Origin: Roseburia sp.
GTDB lineage: Bacteria > Bacteroidota > Bacteroidia > Bacteroidales > Bacteroidaceae
DNA length: 55,065 bases
Direction: 5' to 3'
Assembly: GCA_023665185.1 (NCBI GenBank)
Contig: JAMPEL010000001.1
Span: forward strand, 1 to 55,065
Below the pieces are notes generated by a model. It made no database searches, had not been told where the DNA came from, and saw nothing but the letters and a program-made list of their open reading frames with translations. Positions 18,754-28,268 of this stretch are shown piece after piece; the first letter of the stretch is position 1, and each line of letters opens with the position of its first letter. Made by a program: the position numbers and the translations under genes.

Positions 18754-20172
18754 TTATTCAAAACTACCCATGTGCAACATTGCCACTTCCTGCTCAGTCA
18801 GGAAACGCCAGTCACCACGCTTCAGTCCCTTCTTGGTAAGCCCTGCAAACATCACTCTGTCAAGTTTTGTCACACGATAGCCCAAAGACTCAAATATACG
18901 TCGAACAATTCTGTTCTTTCCAGAATGAATCTCAATACCAACTTGTTTCTTGTCTGTATCAGAAGCATAGCTGACAGCATCCGCACGTATCTCACCGTCC
19001 TCAAGCGTAATGCCTTCCGCAATCTGCTTAAGGTCTGAAGAAGCCACATTCTTGTCAAGGAAGACATGGTATATTTTCTTCTTCAAGAATTTCGGATGTG
19101 TAAGTTTTGAGGCAAGCTCACCATCATTAGTGAAAAGCAGCACACCTGTTGTATTGCGGTCAAGACGCCCAACAGGATATATACGCTCACGACAACAATT
19201 TGCCACAAGGTCCATCACGGTCTTACGTGCCTTAGGATCATCCGATGTCGTTATATAATCCTTCGGCTTGTTAAGCAACACATACACTTTCTTTTCCATG
19301 TTTACAAGCTGATCGTGGAAATGTACAATATCCGTGCGCTGAACCTTTGTTCCAAGCTCAGTCACAACCTCATTGTTCACACGCACAACTCCTGCCTGAA
19401 TAAACTCATCAGCCTCACGACGTGAGCACACACCTGCATTCGCCAGATATTTGTTCAGACGTATTGGCGCATTAGGATCTTCCAGATACTCCTTGTATTC
19501 TATGCGCTTTTTCTGGCTGTACTTAGCATTCGGATCGTAGTCAGAAGAATGCTGACGGTATCCGCCACGCTGTCCGCCATTCTGACGCGGGTTGTTATAC
19601 CCTCCACGCTGGTTATTATATCCACCACGCTGATTGTATCCGCCATTACCATAGTTACTGTTATTATTGTATCCACCACGGTTATATCCGCCCTGCTGTA
19701 GACCACGGTTATATCCGTTATTGGAATTGTTATACCCGTTTCCCTGATTTCCAGAACGGTAGTTATGGTTGTTGTAGTTCTGGCGGCCATAGTTGTTGCG
19801 CTCCTGGCCATCATAGCCATATCCACGAGAATCTCTGTTATTATAACCTTGACGAGAATTATATCCGCCCTGTCTGCGATTATCCTCATCTCCCATAGAG
19901 AATCCCTGAGGACGGAAACCTCGCTCATTCGATACACCATTGCTACTGTATGCCGCACGTTCCGATACATTAAAGCGCGGACGTCGCGGACGCTCCGCAC
20001 CACCACGGTTGTTGTAAGGCTGTCTGTCATTCTGATAGCTCTGACGCGACATACCATATTTGTTTTCACGGTTATAGTTTGACTTGTAACCGTCACGGCT
20101 ACCATAACTCTCTGATTTGTTCTCAGAGCCATTGTCGGCAGCTTTGTTCTGCCATTCTTCCATTTCGTTCAT
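18754..20172 (-). CDS. rluB: Pseudouridine synthase RluB-type with long Gly/Asn/Tyr/Arg-rich N-terminus
   Basis: Makes pseudouridine in large-subunit rRNA. From the ATG at 20172 it has 472 residues. Residues 1-235 are low complexity: RGG, GGYN, NRGGYNN and QRGGYNN repeats, positively charged and presumably disordered, suited to RNA contact. Then come an S4 domain (IRLNKYLANAGVCSRREAD, about 237-285) and the RsuA/RluB catalytic domain with YPVGRLDRNTTG (catalytic Asp338). E. coli RluB instead carries its basic tail at the C-terminus. The alternative upstream ATGs at 20211 and 20208 are less likely because they precede a poor leader. It follows purB by 70 bases. Confidence 0.9.
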   Translation of the reverse strand: MNEMEEWQNKAADNGSENKSESYGSRDGYKSNYNRENKYGMSRQSYQNDRQPYNNRGGAERPRRPRFNVSERAAYSSNGVSNERGFRPQGFSMGDEDNRRQGGYNSRQGYNNRDSRGYGYDGQERNNYGRQNYNNHNYRSGNQGNGYNNSNNGYNRGLQQGGYNRGGYNNNSNYGNGGYNQRGGYNNQRGGYNNPRQNGGQRGGYRQHSSDYDPNAKYSQKKRIEYKEYLEDPNAPIRLNKYLANAGVCSRREADEFIQAGVVRVNNEVVTELGTKVQRTDIVHFHDQLVNMEKKVYVLLNKPKDYITTSDDPKARKTVMDLVANCCRERIYPVGRLDRNTTGVLLFTNDGELASKLTHPKFLKKKIYHVFLDKNVASSDLKQIAEGITLEDGEIRADAVSYASDTDKKQVGIEIHSGKNRIVRRIFESLGYRVTKLDRVMFAGLTKKGLKRGDWRFLTEQEVAMLHMGSFE

Positions 20173-20242
20173 TTTTATTGTTACTTTAATTATTTTTGCG
20201 CCATCCATCACGGATGACTATTATTCTTTTTTTAGAGAACAA

Positions 20243-21589
20243 CTAAATGCCTGTATAACTATGCGGAGTTACCTTGCGCAATTCAGCCTTCACATCCTCA
20301 CTAACATCCAAACCATCGATAAAGTTCGAGATACTTTCTGCTGTAATCGCCGAGTTTGTACGCGTGAGAGCTTTCAAAGCCTCATATGGATGCGGAAAGG
20401 CCTCACGACGAAGAATTGTCTGAATAGCCTCGGCACACACAGCCCAGCAATTGTCAAGGTCTCTATTTATGGCATCTGTATTCAGCAAAAGCTTGCGCAG
20501 TCCTTTCAAAGTACTTTGGATGGAAATCAATGTATGTCCCATCGGAACACCTATATTCCGGAGCACAGTTGAGTCTGTCAAGTCACGCTGCAACCGGGAT
20601 ATAGGCAGTTTTGTGCTGAGATGCTGCAATATGGCATTGGCAATGCCCAAGTTGCCCTCTGAATTTTCAAAGTCTATTGGATTGACCTTATGCGGCATGG
20701 CACTTGAACCAACCTCACCGGCCTTTATTTTCTGTTTGAAATACTCCATCGACACATACATCCAAAAATCACGGTCTAAATCAATGATAATAGTATTGAT
20801 TCTTTTCATTGCATCAAACACACCGCCAAGATTATCATAATTGCTAATCTGTGTAGTCCACTGTTCACGCTCAAGACCAAGTTTCTCGCTGACAAACTTG
20901 TTTCCAAATAATTTCCAGTCATACTCCGGATATGCCACATGGTGTGCATTATAGTTACCTGTCGCACCTCCAAACTTGGCAGTAAGCTTGCACTGTCTCA
21001 GTTGCTGAAGCTGCTCATTCAAACGATATACATACACCATCACCTCTTTTCCAAGACGTGTAGGTGACGCAGGCTGACCATGTGTCTTTGCAAGCATCGG
21101 TATGTCTTTCCATTCATCCACATATGCCTGAAGTTGGCAGATAAGTTCTTCCAGCTGAGGATAATAAACCTCCTCCAATGCGTCCTTTATAGACAACGGC
21201 ACACTGGTATTGTTTATATCCTGACTTGTAAGTCCAAAATGAATAAATTCCTTATATTGGTCAAGATTGCCTATTTCATCAAGCCTTTCCTTGATGAAAT
21301 ACTCTACGGCTTTCACATCATGGTTTGTCACTTTTTCTATATCCTTGACGTGCTGTGCGTCTTCTTCTGTAAAATTACGATAAATATCCCGAAGTCGCTC
21401 AAAAAGTCCGTTGTCGAATGATTTCAACTGCGGCAAAGGCAATTCGCAAAGAGTGATGAAATATTCTATCTCCACTCTGACACGATACTTTATCAATGCA
21501 TATTCAGAAAAATAAGAAGCAAGACTTTCCGTCTTACTCCTGTATCGCCCGTCTACAGGTGATACGGCTGTCAAAACATCAAGATTCAT
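20243..21589 (-). CDS. purB: Adenylosuccinate lyase
   Basis: A fumarase/aspartase-superfamily enzyme of 448 residues, catalysing two steps of purine synthesis (SAICAR to AICAR, adenylosuccinate to AMP). The family signature GSSAMPHKVNPIDFENSEGN contains the mobile-loop serine, and TSQDINNT and AKTHGQPASPTRLGKE are the other conserved regions. The form beginning MNLDVLTAVSPVDGRY is the long E. coli-like PurB subtype. It heads the purB-rluB-(asnS) series. Confidence 0.96.
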   Translation of the reverse strand: MNLDVLTAVSPVDGRYRSKTESLASYFSEYALIKYRVRVEIEYFITLCELPLPQLKSFDNGLFERLRDIYRNFTEEDAQHVKDIEKVTNHDVKAVEYFIKERLDEIGNLDQYKEFIHFGLTSQDINNTSVPLSIKDALEEVYYPQLEELICQLQAYVDEWKDIPMLAKTHGQPASPTRLGKEVMVYVYRLNEQLQQLRQCKLTAKFGGATGNYNAHHVAYPEYDWKLFGNKFVSEKLGLEREQWTTQISNYDNLGGVFDAMKRINTIIIDLDRDFWMYVSMEYFKQKIKAGEVGSSAMPHKVNPIDFENSEGNLGIANAILQHLSTKLPISRLQRDLTDSTVLRNIGVPMGHTLISIQSTLKGLRKLLLNTDAINRDLDNCWAVCAEAIQTILRREAFPHPYEALKALTRTNSAITAESISNFIDGLDVSEDVKAELRKVTPHSYTGI

Positions 21590-21718
21590 ATATTTTTCGC
21601 TGTTATTTTTTACCTTTTACTATAAAGAGAACAATGATTACTCATATCCAATCCGCTACAGACCCGCTTCACAACAGTCACTGCAACACTTTTTTCAGTG
21701 TGAATCATTTATCCGTGA

Positions 21719-21726
21719 CAAATATA
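21719..21726 (-). promoter_or_regulatory. Candidate -7 box upstream of purB
   Basis: Minus strand TATATTTG fits TAnnTTTG. It lies 130 bases before the purB start, so the leader would be long; no good -33 element is visible. Confidence 0.35.
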
Positions 21727-21764
21727 GTCTATTTTTCTGACTTACAGATAATAGATTATAATTT

Positions 21765-22175
21765 TTATTCTTTTTTATCCATTACTTGAGGAATGCGAAA
21801 AGCTGTGTACAGTTCAAAAACCACAAATATGGCGAAAAAGACAAGCCAACTGGAAGCACTAATAAAAACACCACTGTAGAACCCAACAGGCATGTTCATG
21901 ACAAGAGCAGACAGGAGCAGTACGACATTTCCGAATATCCGCTGCCGATACAGCCTCCTCAGAACCAAATCTGACACCTTCCTGCGCGCCAAACCAGAAG
22001 AAGGCATTGTATATTTATAATCAACTGAAAACCGACCTATCGCAAACAATGTCGCCCCAAAGGCATATATATAATAGACTCCCGTCCATCGAGTAATCCA
22101 TGCCGCCGCACCAACCAAGACAAGCACTTCACCTGTTATGGCTATAATATGATATAAATTCTCCTTGTTATACAT
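21765..22175 (-). CDS. Small four-helix membrane protein, unknown function
   Basis: 136 residues from MYNKENLYHIIAITGEVL, with four predicted membrane helices (about 8-28, 30-46, 80-102, 105-130). I do not recognise a named family; similar short membrane proteins occur beside divIC/ftsB-like genes in Bacteroidales. The frame can also start at GTG 22217 or ATG 22214, overlapping the stop of the upstream gene, and the choice is uncertain. The coupling suggests co-expression with the cell-division-type protein; a role in division is not shown. Confidence 0.65.
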   Translation of the reverse strand: MYNKENLYHIIAITGEVLVLVGAAAWITRWTGVYYIYAFGATLFAIGRFSVDYKYTMPSSGLARRKVSDLVLRRLYRQRIFGNVVLLLSALVMNMPVGFYSGVFISASSWLVFFAIFVVFELYTAFRIPQVMDKKE

Positions 22176-22213
22176 AAAATTAAGGTTTATAATCGCCAAC
22201 CTGAAGACAAGCA

Positions 22214-22504
22214 TCACTCGTCTTTCACCACATAGATGTCCTCATCTTCCGTCTTCATATAATACCGCTCGCGCGCCACTTCCTTTATTGCTTCCGGGTC
22301 ACTTTTCAAGCGTTGGAGCGTCTCCTTGTCATTCTCAAAGATACGGTTATACTCGTCAATTTCATTTTTAAGTCTGAGAATCTCCATTTTCTGCTCATAG
22401 CGATTAACCAAACTGTTGTCACCGACAAAGCATATCAGCCACGCAAAAATCAAGAACGTAAGAAGGTATTTGTAGCTGAATATGAAACTAATGATTCTTT
22501 TCAT
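22214..22504 (-). CDS. DivIC/FtsB-like septum-formation initiator
   Basis: A 96-residue bitopic protein from MKRIISFIFSYKYLLTF: one N-terminal membrane helix (about 10-28), then a coiled coil with heptads (NEIDEYNRIFENDKETLQRL) and a short acidic tail. This is the FtsB/DivIC size and topology; these proteins scaffold the divisome with FtsL/FtsQ. The open frame reaches 22534 but the ATG at 22504 directly precedes the membrane helix. Its stop overlaps possible starts of the next gene. Confidence 0.82.
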   Translation of the reverse strand: MKRIISFIFSYKYLLTFLIFAWLICFVGDNSLVNRYEQKMEILRLKNEIDEYNRIFENDKETLQRLKSDPEAIKEVARERYYMKTEDEDIYVVKDE

Positions 22505-23171
22505 ATAATACGGTTGTTGTCGACAATTAAACAATTACTCATTAACACCCTAAATATAGACCAGCTGTTTTCGAGCCATATTCTCTATCAAATTCTGCAT
22601 GTAACAGTACGGGCTTTTTCATTGCAAAAGTAATCAAATTAATCATCCGGTCAAAGAAAAGAATACAGATTTTAGACAAATGTTTATTTTCTGTACCATA
22701 TACAGAGGCATACATCACACAAACTTCTTTCATTCAAACCGTACTTGATTTTCAAACAAAATTATTATAGTTTCTTTGCTTGCGACATAAAAGTACAAAA
22801 TGCACATAACTTTCTCAAATCAGCACTGATGATTTGCAAACTTTGTGCAGCAGATATGAAAAACAAGTAGAAAGAAAGAATTTTGTAGAGAAAAAATGGT
22901 GTTCTACTGCCATTCAATCTTATTTGCAGAACTGCAGAGCTGTCATTCCGAAAGCAGCAACGGATGGTATGACAGCCTTTAGAAACTTCACGTGTTTATT
23001 ATTGTCTGCTTGAACTTGTATCAGCCTTATGTTTGTCAAGCCACGATTTCGCTATCGTTTCTTCTCTTCCAAATATCACCACTTGAAATTTGCGAATAGC
23101 AATGGTTACATCGGCAACTATACCCATAGGACTCTCACCACAGAACTACGACTGCTCGTCATACAAAAGGA
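22505..23171. other. 667-base stretch with no supported gene
   Basis: Mixed AT-rich DNA between the divIC-like gene and the tRNA terminator. A 42-codon minus-strand frame at 22999-23127 (MGIVADVTIAIRKFQVVIFG and onward to SSSRQ) has protein-like composition and could be a small gene or a remnant, but it has no recognisable family or start signals. I see no repeat or hairpin of note in the rest. Confidence 0.4.
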
Positions 23172-23172
23172 C

Positions 23173-23204
23173 AAAAAGGCAGTCTATACTTTATAGACCG
23201 CCTC
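23173..23204 (-). terminator. Terminator of tRNA-Arg
   Basis: AGGC-A-GTCTATA pairs with TATAGAC-C-GCCT (one A-C mismatch) around the loop CTT. On the minus strand it is followed by TTTTTG, ten bases or so after the tRNA end. Confidence 0.8.
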
Positions 23205-23213
23205 TTTTACGTG

Positions 23214-23285
23214 TACACCTGTAGGGAATCGAACCCTAATCGGAGGAACCGGAATCCTCTATTCTATCCATTGAAATACAGGTGC
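23214..23285 (-). tRNA. tRNA-Arg (anticodon CCG)
   Basis: The minus strand folds as a cloverleaf: acceptor GCACCTG/CAGGTGT, D-arm with AATGGATA, anticodon stem GAGGA/TCCTC enclosing TTCCGGT (anticodon CCG), and T-arm with GGTTCGATTC. CCA is not encoded. A -7 promoter box lies 18 bases upstream and a terminator follows immediately, so it is a monocistronic tRNA gene reading CGG codons. Confidence 0.95.
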
Positions 23286-23302
23286 CCTTCCATTTACGGC
23301 TG

Positions 23303-23310
23303 CAAAGATA
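23303..23310 (-). promoter_or_regulatory. -7 box of the tRNA-Arg promoter
   Basis: Minus strand TATCTTTG, exact TAnnTTTG consensus, with ATTG about 23 bases further upstream. The start would fall about 10 bases before the mature tRNA 5' end. Confidence 0.65.
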
Positions 23311-23454
23311 CTAAAAAGAAATGAAGTGGCGAACAATGAACAAGCATGATTTCATACTTTTCTTCAAAAAAATAGTCTTCCGATGTTCCAAGACAAATCT
23401 CAGAGCACTCTGCAACCATCATCAGAAACTGTCTAAAAACACCTCCACATAAAG

Positions 23455-23494
23455 AAAGATGCGAATTTCATACATCGAAGAAATCCGCATCTTT
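23455..23494 (-). terminator. Terminator of the phosphohexomutase gene
   Basis: AAAGATGCGAATTTC pairs with GAAATCCGCATCTTT with a single mismatch and a 10-base loop; it lies just after the leftward gene that ends at 23532. Confidence 0.75.
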
Positions 23495-23531
23495 CAAATA
23501 TTATATATACTACATTTGGTATACGCTCAAG

Positions 23532-25274
23532 TTACAAACCAAGCGATTTGGCAATAGCCTCTACCTTTGCCTCAGCTGCCACACAAGCAGACTTATAACA
23601 CTTAGAGCAGCCCATCTTTCCCGGAGCCTCCACATAGAATTTAATCTTTGGCTCTGTACCGGAAGGACGAACGCTCACCTTTGTGTCGTCTTCTGTAAAA
23701 TACTGAAGCACATTGCTTGCTTCTGGCATGTCGAGTTTCGACTTGTTGCCTTCGCCATCAACAGCTTCCAAAGACTTATAGTCCTTTATAAGAATCACCT
23801 TTGAGCCGTCAAGTTCTTTCGGAGGATTCTGACGGAAATTCTCCATCATTGCCTTAATCTCATCGGCACCGCTCTTACCTGGCTTCACCACATTGATAGC
23901 CTTATTGTAAGAGAATCCGTATTCGAGATATATCTCCATAAGAATATCATAAAGCGTCTTGCCCTGATCTTTTGCCCATGCACAAATCTCAGCAAGAAGA
24001 GAACATGCGCTGACAGCATCCTTATCGCGAACAAAATCCTGCGCAAGGAATCCGTAGCTCTCTTCACCACCGCCGATATACTGCTTCTTGCCTTCGTTGA
24101 GACGTATCTCGCGGGCAATCCACTTGAATCCAGTGTAGCAATCCGACATTTCAATATTGTTTTTCTCTGCCACTTTCTTGATAAGCTCAGTAGTAACAAT
24201 CGTCTTTACAATAAACTCATCACCTTTCATCTTTCCCTGAGCAATGCGGTTCTTAATGATATAGTAAAGGAACAACAAACAAGTCTGGTTACCATTAATA
24301 AGCACCCATTCTCCTTCATCGTTCTTACATGCCATACCCACACGGTCAGCATCCGGATCACTTGCCATCACAATGTCAGCATTGATTTTCTTTGCCAAAT
24401 CAAGTGCCAGAGTAAGAGCTTCTGCATTCTCCGGATTAGGAGACACTACTGTAGGAAAATCACCACTCTTGACCATCTGCTCAGGCACACAATTTACATT
24501 CTCAAATCCCCAAAGTTTCAAAGAGCGAGGGATAAGTGTCATACCTGTTCCATGGATAGGAGTATAAACAATAGAAAGGTCTTTCTGACGTTTAATCACT
24601 TCCGGATCAATAGAAATAGAGTGAATTTTGTCAAGATATACAGCATCTATATCTTCTCCAATAATCTGGATAAGTTCTTTGTTGCCAGAGAACTTTATTT
24701 CCTCATATCTTACCTTGTTCACTTCATCAATAATACCCTTGTCATGAGGGGCAAGCACCTGTGCTCCGTCATCCCAATAAGCCTTATATCCGTTATATTC
24801 ACGCGGATTATGGCTTGCAGTAATGTTCACCCCAGCCTGACAGCCCAGCTCACGAATAGCAAAAGACACTTCTGGTGTAGGACGCATATCCTCAAACAGA
24901 TAGACCTTGATTCCATTGGCAGAAAATATGTCCGCTACAGTCTCAGCAAATAAACGGCTGTTGTTTCGGCAGTCATGTCCCACAACCACACTAATTTGGT
25001 CTATGTCCTTGAAGTTCATATTCAAATAGTTGGCGAGTCCCTGAGTGGCAGCACCGACAGTATAAATGTTCATACGATTTGTACCAGCCCCCATAATACC
25101 GCGCAAACCACCTGTACCAAACTCAAGAGTCTGATAAAAACTGTCCACAAGAGTAGTTTTATCTTCAGCTTCAAGCATAGCTTTCACTGCCGCCTGAGTC
25201 TCTGCGTCAAAAACAGAATCTGAAGCCCATGTTTGAGCTACAGAAGCACATTGATTAATCAATTCCTGTTCCAT
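23532..25274 (-). CDS. Phosphoglucomutase/phosphomannomutase
   Basis: An alpha-D-phosphohexomutase of 580 residues interconverting hexose 1- and 6-phosphates. Active-site serine loop TASHNP (Ser154), metal loop DPDADRVG, sugar-specificity loop GGEESYGF and phosphate-binding loop VRPSGTEPKIKFY are all intact. The length and GTGGLRG N-terminus fit the long PgcA-like branch that acts mainly on glucose phosphates, but substrate preference is not certain. An unusual C-terminal KMGCSKCYKSACVAA segment adds three cysteines. It is transcribed leftward, 94 bases after which the C69 gene lies upstream. Confidence 0.93.
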   Translation of the reverse strand: MEQELINQCASVAQTWASDSVFDAETQAAVKAMLEAEDKTTLVDSFYQTLEFGTGGLRGIMGAGTNRMNIYTVGAATQGLANYLNMNFKDIDQISVVVGHDCRNNSRLFAETVADIFSANGIKVYLFEDMRPTPEVSFAIRELGCQAGVNITASHNPREYNGYKAYWDDGAQVLAPHDKGIIDEVNKVRYEEIKFSGNKELIQIIGEDIDAVYLDKIHSISIDPEVIKRQKDLSIVYTPIHGTGMTLIPRSLKLWGFENVNCVPEQMVKSGDFPTVVSPNPENAEALTLALDLAKKINADIVMASDPDADRVGMACKNDEGEWVLINGNQTCLLFLYYIIKNRIAQGKMKGDEFIVKTIVTTELIKKVAEKNNIEMSDCYTGFKWIAREIRLNEGKKQYIGGGEESYGFLAQDFVRDKDAVSACSLLAEICAWAKDQGKTLYDILMEIYLEYGFSYNKAINVVKPGKSGADEIKAMMENFRQNPPKELDGSKVILIKDYKSLEAVDGEGNKSKLDMPEASNVLQYFTEDDTKVSVRPSGTEPKIKFYVEAPGKMGCSKCYKSACVAAEAKVEAIAKSLGL

Positions 25275-25368
25275 AAATACAAAAAATTAGTTATATATTC
25301 CTTCTACTTTCTACTCAACACTCCGCAACCATACACTCATCCACAATGTGTATACTGCAAAATACTCG

Positions 25369-27003
25369 TTATTTCAACCGATACCTCTCACCAGTCTCAT
25401 CAGCTACTTTCTTCCAATAATTGGCAGAATATCCAGGACGGTCTACCGGCACACAATATCCATACGGAGTTTTTTCAAACTTTCCCTCCTTCTCCTTCTT
25501 CACTACCATATCGTTATGCTTGACGACAAGATATTGAAAAAGCAGCTGCCATCGGTTCATCATTTTTGAAGCCGTTTCAAGTCCATAGGAAGTCAAAAGT
25601 TCTACTGCGCCCTTCGGATTATTTTCATATATAGATTTTGCTATATTCTCCATATTTTGCTGACTTGCGAAGAAGCCATTTTCCAATTCATCTCTTGCAG
25701 CGACAAGGTCAGGCATCATCTTAGAGTAATAAGGGTAAACCATATTGGACACCGTATTACAAAGCCAAAAAGCCGAGTTCCATGAGAATGTCACATCATC
25801 CTGCTTACCTGCTATACGTTCATAACATTCAGGCACCGAGGCTGCACAGCAATAGATAGGAGTATATGCTGTCATGTTGGCATCATCATTAGTCCACCAT
25901 ACAACCCCACCGATAGCGTCAGGCATATCTGAACGCATCTGCCCGACAAAAGAGAAAGCGGTCTGCTGTGTTGAGATTGGACGCTCATTATAATAATCTT
26001 TCTCGTCAACTTTATACGACAGAGGAGACGGACGATAAGGCATATTATACGCGCCAGCCCCCAAGTCATTACGTATGTCAAGCGGAGTGTCCTCATAATG
26101 GTCGCGCATACCGTTCTGCACATCCTGTACTGTCAGTTTGCGGTTTGGCTTCATATAAAGTGGCATTTCCAGTTTCATGTCTTCCCCGTTGATATAAGGA
26201 AGATACTTATCCATACCATCAGCATATTTGTTGAAGAAGCTCCATGCACGCGCATCACAATAACGTATATTTCCAAAATTCAGAGGACAATAAGCATCAC
26301 GGAAACTAAAATCAGTATCCTTTCCTGTGAAATAACCTTTCTGACGTGCAAACTTCACCACATCCTTTGCATACATTACATTGCGCTTATCCTTCATATT
26401 GAAAGTTGTGATACGGCTTTGGTTAGCATGAGCGCAAATACAATCGTCAGGGATACGAACTGCCACCCATACTGCTCCAGTCACACCAGGACCTTTTCCT
26501 ATCATCTCCATCACCCAAACCTCATTCTTATCCGCAATAGTGAATGTCTCGCCCTCACTGTAATAGCCATATTGCGAAACCAAATCAGTCATAATCTTTA
26601 TCGCATGACGTGCCGAAGTAGCACGTTCTAGAGCGATGTATATAAGACTTCCATAATCTAATATCCCTGTTGAATCAGCCAATTCCTCACGTCCTCCAAA
26701 AGTAGTTTCAGTGATAGTCACCTGATTTTCGTTCATCTGCCCCACCACATTGTAAGTCTGGGATGCCTGAGGTATCTCGCCAAGATATTTATTTGTATCC
26801 CAGTCATATACCTTGCGTTTCTCGCCAGACGCATGCTTACCTCCGACATGTCGGTAAAGATTGCCATACATGCCATAGCTGTCAGCATTATAACTGACAA
26901 TGACACTGCCATCGGCAGAAGCGTCTTTGCCCACGATAAGGTTCGTGCAGGCAAAAACATTTATTGCCGCAAACATTGAGGCAGAAAGAAAAATCTTCTT
27001 CAT
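25369..27003 (-). CDS. Exported C69-family dipeptidase
   Basis: An N-terminal nucleophile hydrolase (PepD/dipeptidase A family), 544 residues. The signal-like segment MKKIFLSASMFAAINVFA is followed directly by CTN, so cleavage or self-processing would expose Cys19 as the catalytic N-terminal nucleophile. Family landmarks DGSVIVSYNADSYG, ADKNEVWVMEMIG, ARANQSRI-like CAHANQSRI and VWWTNDDANMTAYTPIY are present. It would cleave dipeptides in the periplasm or outside the cell. Bacteroidales often have several copies. It lies 99 bases downstream of nadC on the same strand. Confidence 0.93.
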   Translation of the reverse strand: MKKIFLSASMFAAINVFACTNLIVGKDASADGSVIVSYNADSYGMYGNLYRHVGGKHASGEKRKVYDWDTNKYLGEIPQASQTYNVVGQMNENQVTITETTFGGREELADSTGILDYGSLIYIALERATSARHAIKIMTDLVSQYGYYSEGETFTIADKNEVWVMEMIGKGPGVTGAVWVAVRIPDDCICAHANQSRITTFNMKDKRNVMYAKDVVKFARQKGYFTGKDTDFSFRDAYCPLNFGNIRYCDARAWSFFNKYADGMDKYLPYINGEDMKLEMPLYMKPNRKLTVQDVQNGMRDHYEDTPLDIRNDLGAGAYNMPYRPSPLSYKVDEKDYYNERPISTQQTAFSFVGQMRSDMPDAIGGVVWWTNDDANMTAYTPIYCCAASVPECYERIAGKQDDVTFSWNSAFWLCNTVSNMVYPYYSKMMPDLVAARDELENGFFASQQNMENIAKSIYENNPKGAVELLTSYGLETASKMMNRWQLLFQYLVVKHNDMVVKKEKEGKFEKTPYGYCVPVDRPGYSANYWKKVADETGERYRLK

Positions 27004-27102
27004 AAACAGTTTTTTAGCTTCAACCCTAAAGTACGAATCCTCGGCTAAAAGGTTGTATTATAAATAAAGTAACTACGCGCAAACGCTACAGTCACCCGTC
27101 AA

Positions 27103-27972
27103 TTATATCACAAGCTTGGAAGAATCAGCAGCTTTGAAACTCATATCAAGCCCTTTTACAGAATGAGTCAGCGCACCGACAGAAATAAAGTCGACACCAC
27201 ATTCCGCATAATCGCGCAAAGTGTCAAAGGTGATTCCACCAGATGATTCCGTCTCATACTTTCCTGCGATAAGCTCCACCGCCTTACGGGTGTCAGCCGG
27301 AGTAAAATTGTCAAGCATAATGCGATGAACCCCACCAAAGGCAAGCACACGGTCAAGTTCCTCAAAGCTTCTCACTTCCACCTCTATCTTCAAATCCTTG
27401 CCTTTGGCCTTCAGATACTCATGACAACGGCTGATGGCATTCTCTATGCCTCCGGCAAAATCTATGTGATTATCTTTCAGAAGAATCATGTCGAAAAGTC
27501 CGATGCGATGATTGACACCTCCGCCAATCTTCACCGCCTCCTTTTCAAGCATACGCATTCCTGGAGTTGTCTTACGAGTGTCAAGCACACGGGTATTAGT
27601 ACCTTCCAGCTGTTTCACATATTTGGCAGTCATTGTGGCAATACCGCTCATACGCTGAAGGATATTAAGCATCAGACGCTCTGTCTGCAACAAACTCTGT
27701 ATTTTACCCTTCACACTCATTACTATATCGCCAGGCTTAACATGCGCGCCGTCATTGATAAACACCTCAACCTGAAGTTCCGGGTCAAAACGGTGAAACA
27801 CCTGTTTAGCTATTTCCACACCTGCAAAAACACCTTCCTCTTTAATAAGGAGTTTTGATTCACCCATCGCATCTTCCGGAATACAACAAAGAGTTGTATG
27901 GTCACCGTCACCTATATCTTCTGCAAAAGCAAGATCTATAAGTTTATCATTTAGTTCTTCTACTGATAACAT
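27103..27972 (-). CDS. nadC: Nicotinate-nucleotide pyrophosphorylase (carboxylating)
   Basis: Quinolinate phosphoribosyltransferase, 289 residues, making nicotinate mononucleotide in de novo NAD synthesis. Conserved LLQTERLMLNILQRMSGIAT, the DTRKTTPGMR substrate loop, GGGVNHRIGLFD and the KDNH metal/phosphate site are all present, as is the C-terminal SVGALTHS loop. nadA and nadB are not in the window. A near-ideal promoter lies just upstream. Confidence 0.96.
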   Translation of the reverse strand: MLSVEELNDKLIDLAFAEDIGDGDHTTLCCIPEDAMGESKLLIKEEGVFAGVEIAKQVFHRFDPELQVEVFINDGAHVKPGDIVMSVKGKIQSLLQTERLMLNILQRMSGIATMTAKYVKQLEGTNTRVLDTRKTTPGMRMLEKEAVKIGGGVNHRIGLFDMILLKDNHIDFAGGIENAISRCHEYLKAKGKDLKIEVEVRSFEELDRVLAFGGVHRIMLDNFTPADTRKAVELIAGKYETESSGGITFDTLRDYAECGVDFISVGALTHSVKGLDMSFKAADSSKLVI

Positions 27973-27996
27973 ATTCCTTTTTGTTTAAATGCCGCA

Positions 27997-28027
27997 CAAA
28001 GATAAGGATTTTGATTAAGCGGTACAA
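27997..28027 (-). promoter_or_regulatory. Promoter of nadC
   Basis: Minus strand -7 box TATCTTTG at 27997-28004 (exact consensus) with ATTG at 28025-28028 about 20 bases upstream in the -33 position. The transcript would start about 20 bases before the ATG. Confidence 0.6.
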
Positions 28028-28205
28028 TTTTTGAAAACATTATAATCACTTACACGGATGAAATCAAAGTACAAAATTCACACTGAATCAACAGAAACGA
28101 TTGCTCAAAACTGCTTTCATGCAAATCATGCAGACATCGACAGACGAACACCAACAAATCCTGAAGTTCCACAAAAAAGTTCTTTATAAAGGCACAAGAA
28201 ACAGA

Positions 28206-28257
28206 ACAAACAACAAAAAAGGGATGGCTATTTTGCCATCCCTTTTTTGTTGTTTGT
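28206..28257 (-). terminator. Terminator of the nqr operon
   Basis: A perfect 23-bp stem (28206-28228 with 28235-28257, core GGGATGGC/GCCATCCC) with a 6-base loop, ending in a T-rich arm. It lies 12 bases after nqrF and could also act rightward. Confidence 0.85.
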
Positions 28258-28268
28258 ATCAATAACAA

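Noticed and set aside
19500..20132. 210-codon frame in the low-complexity region of rluB
   Set aside because: Shifted-frame shadow of the GYN/RGG repeats.
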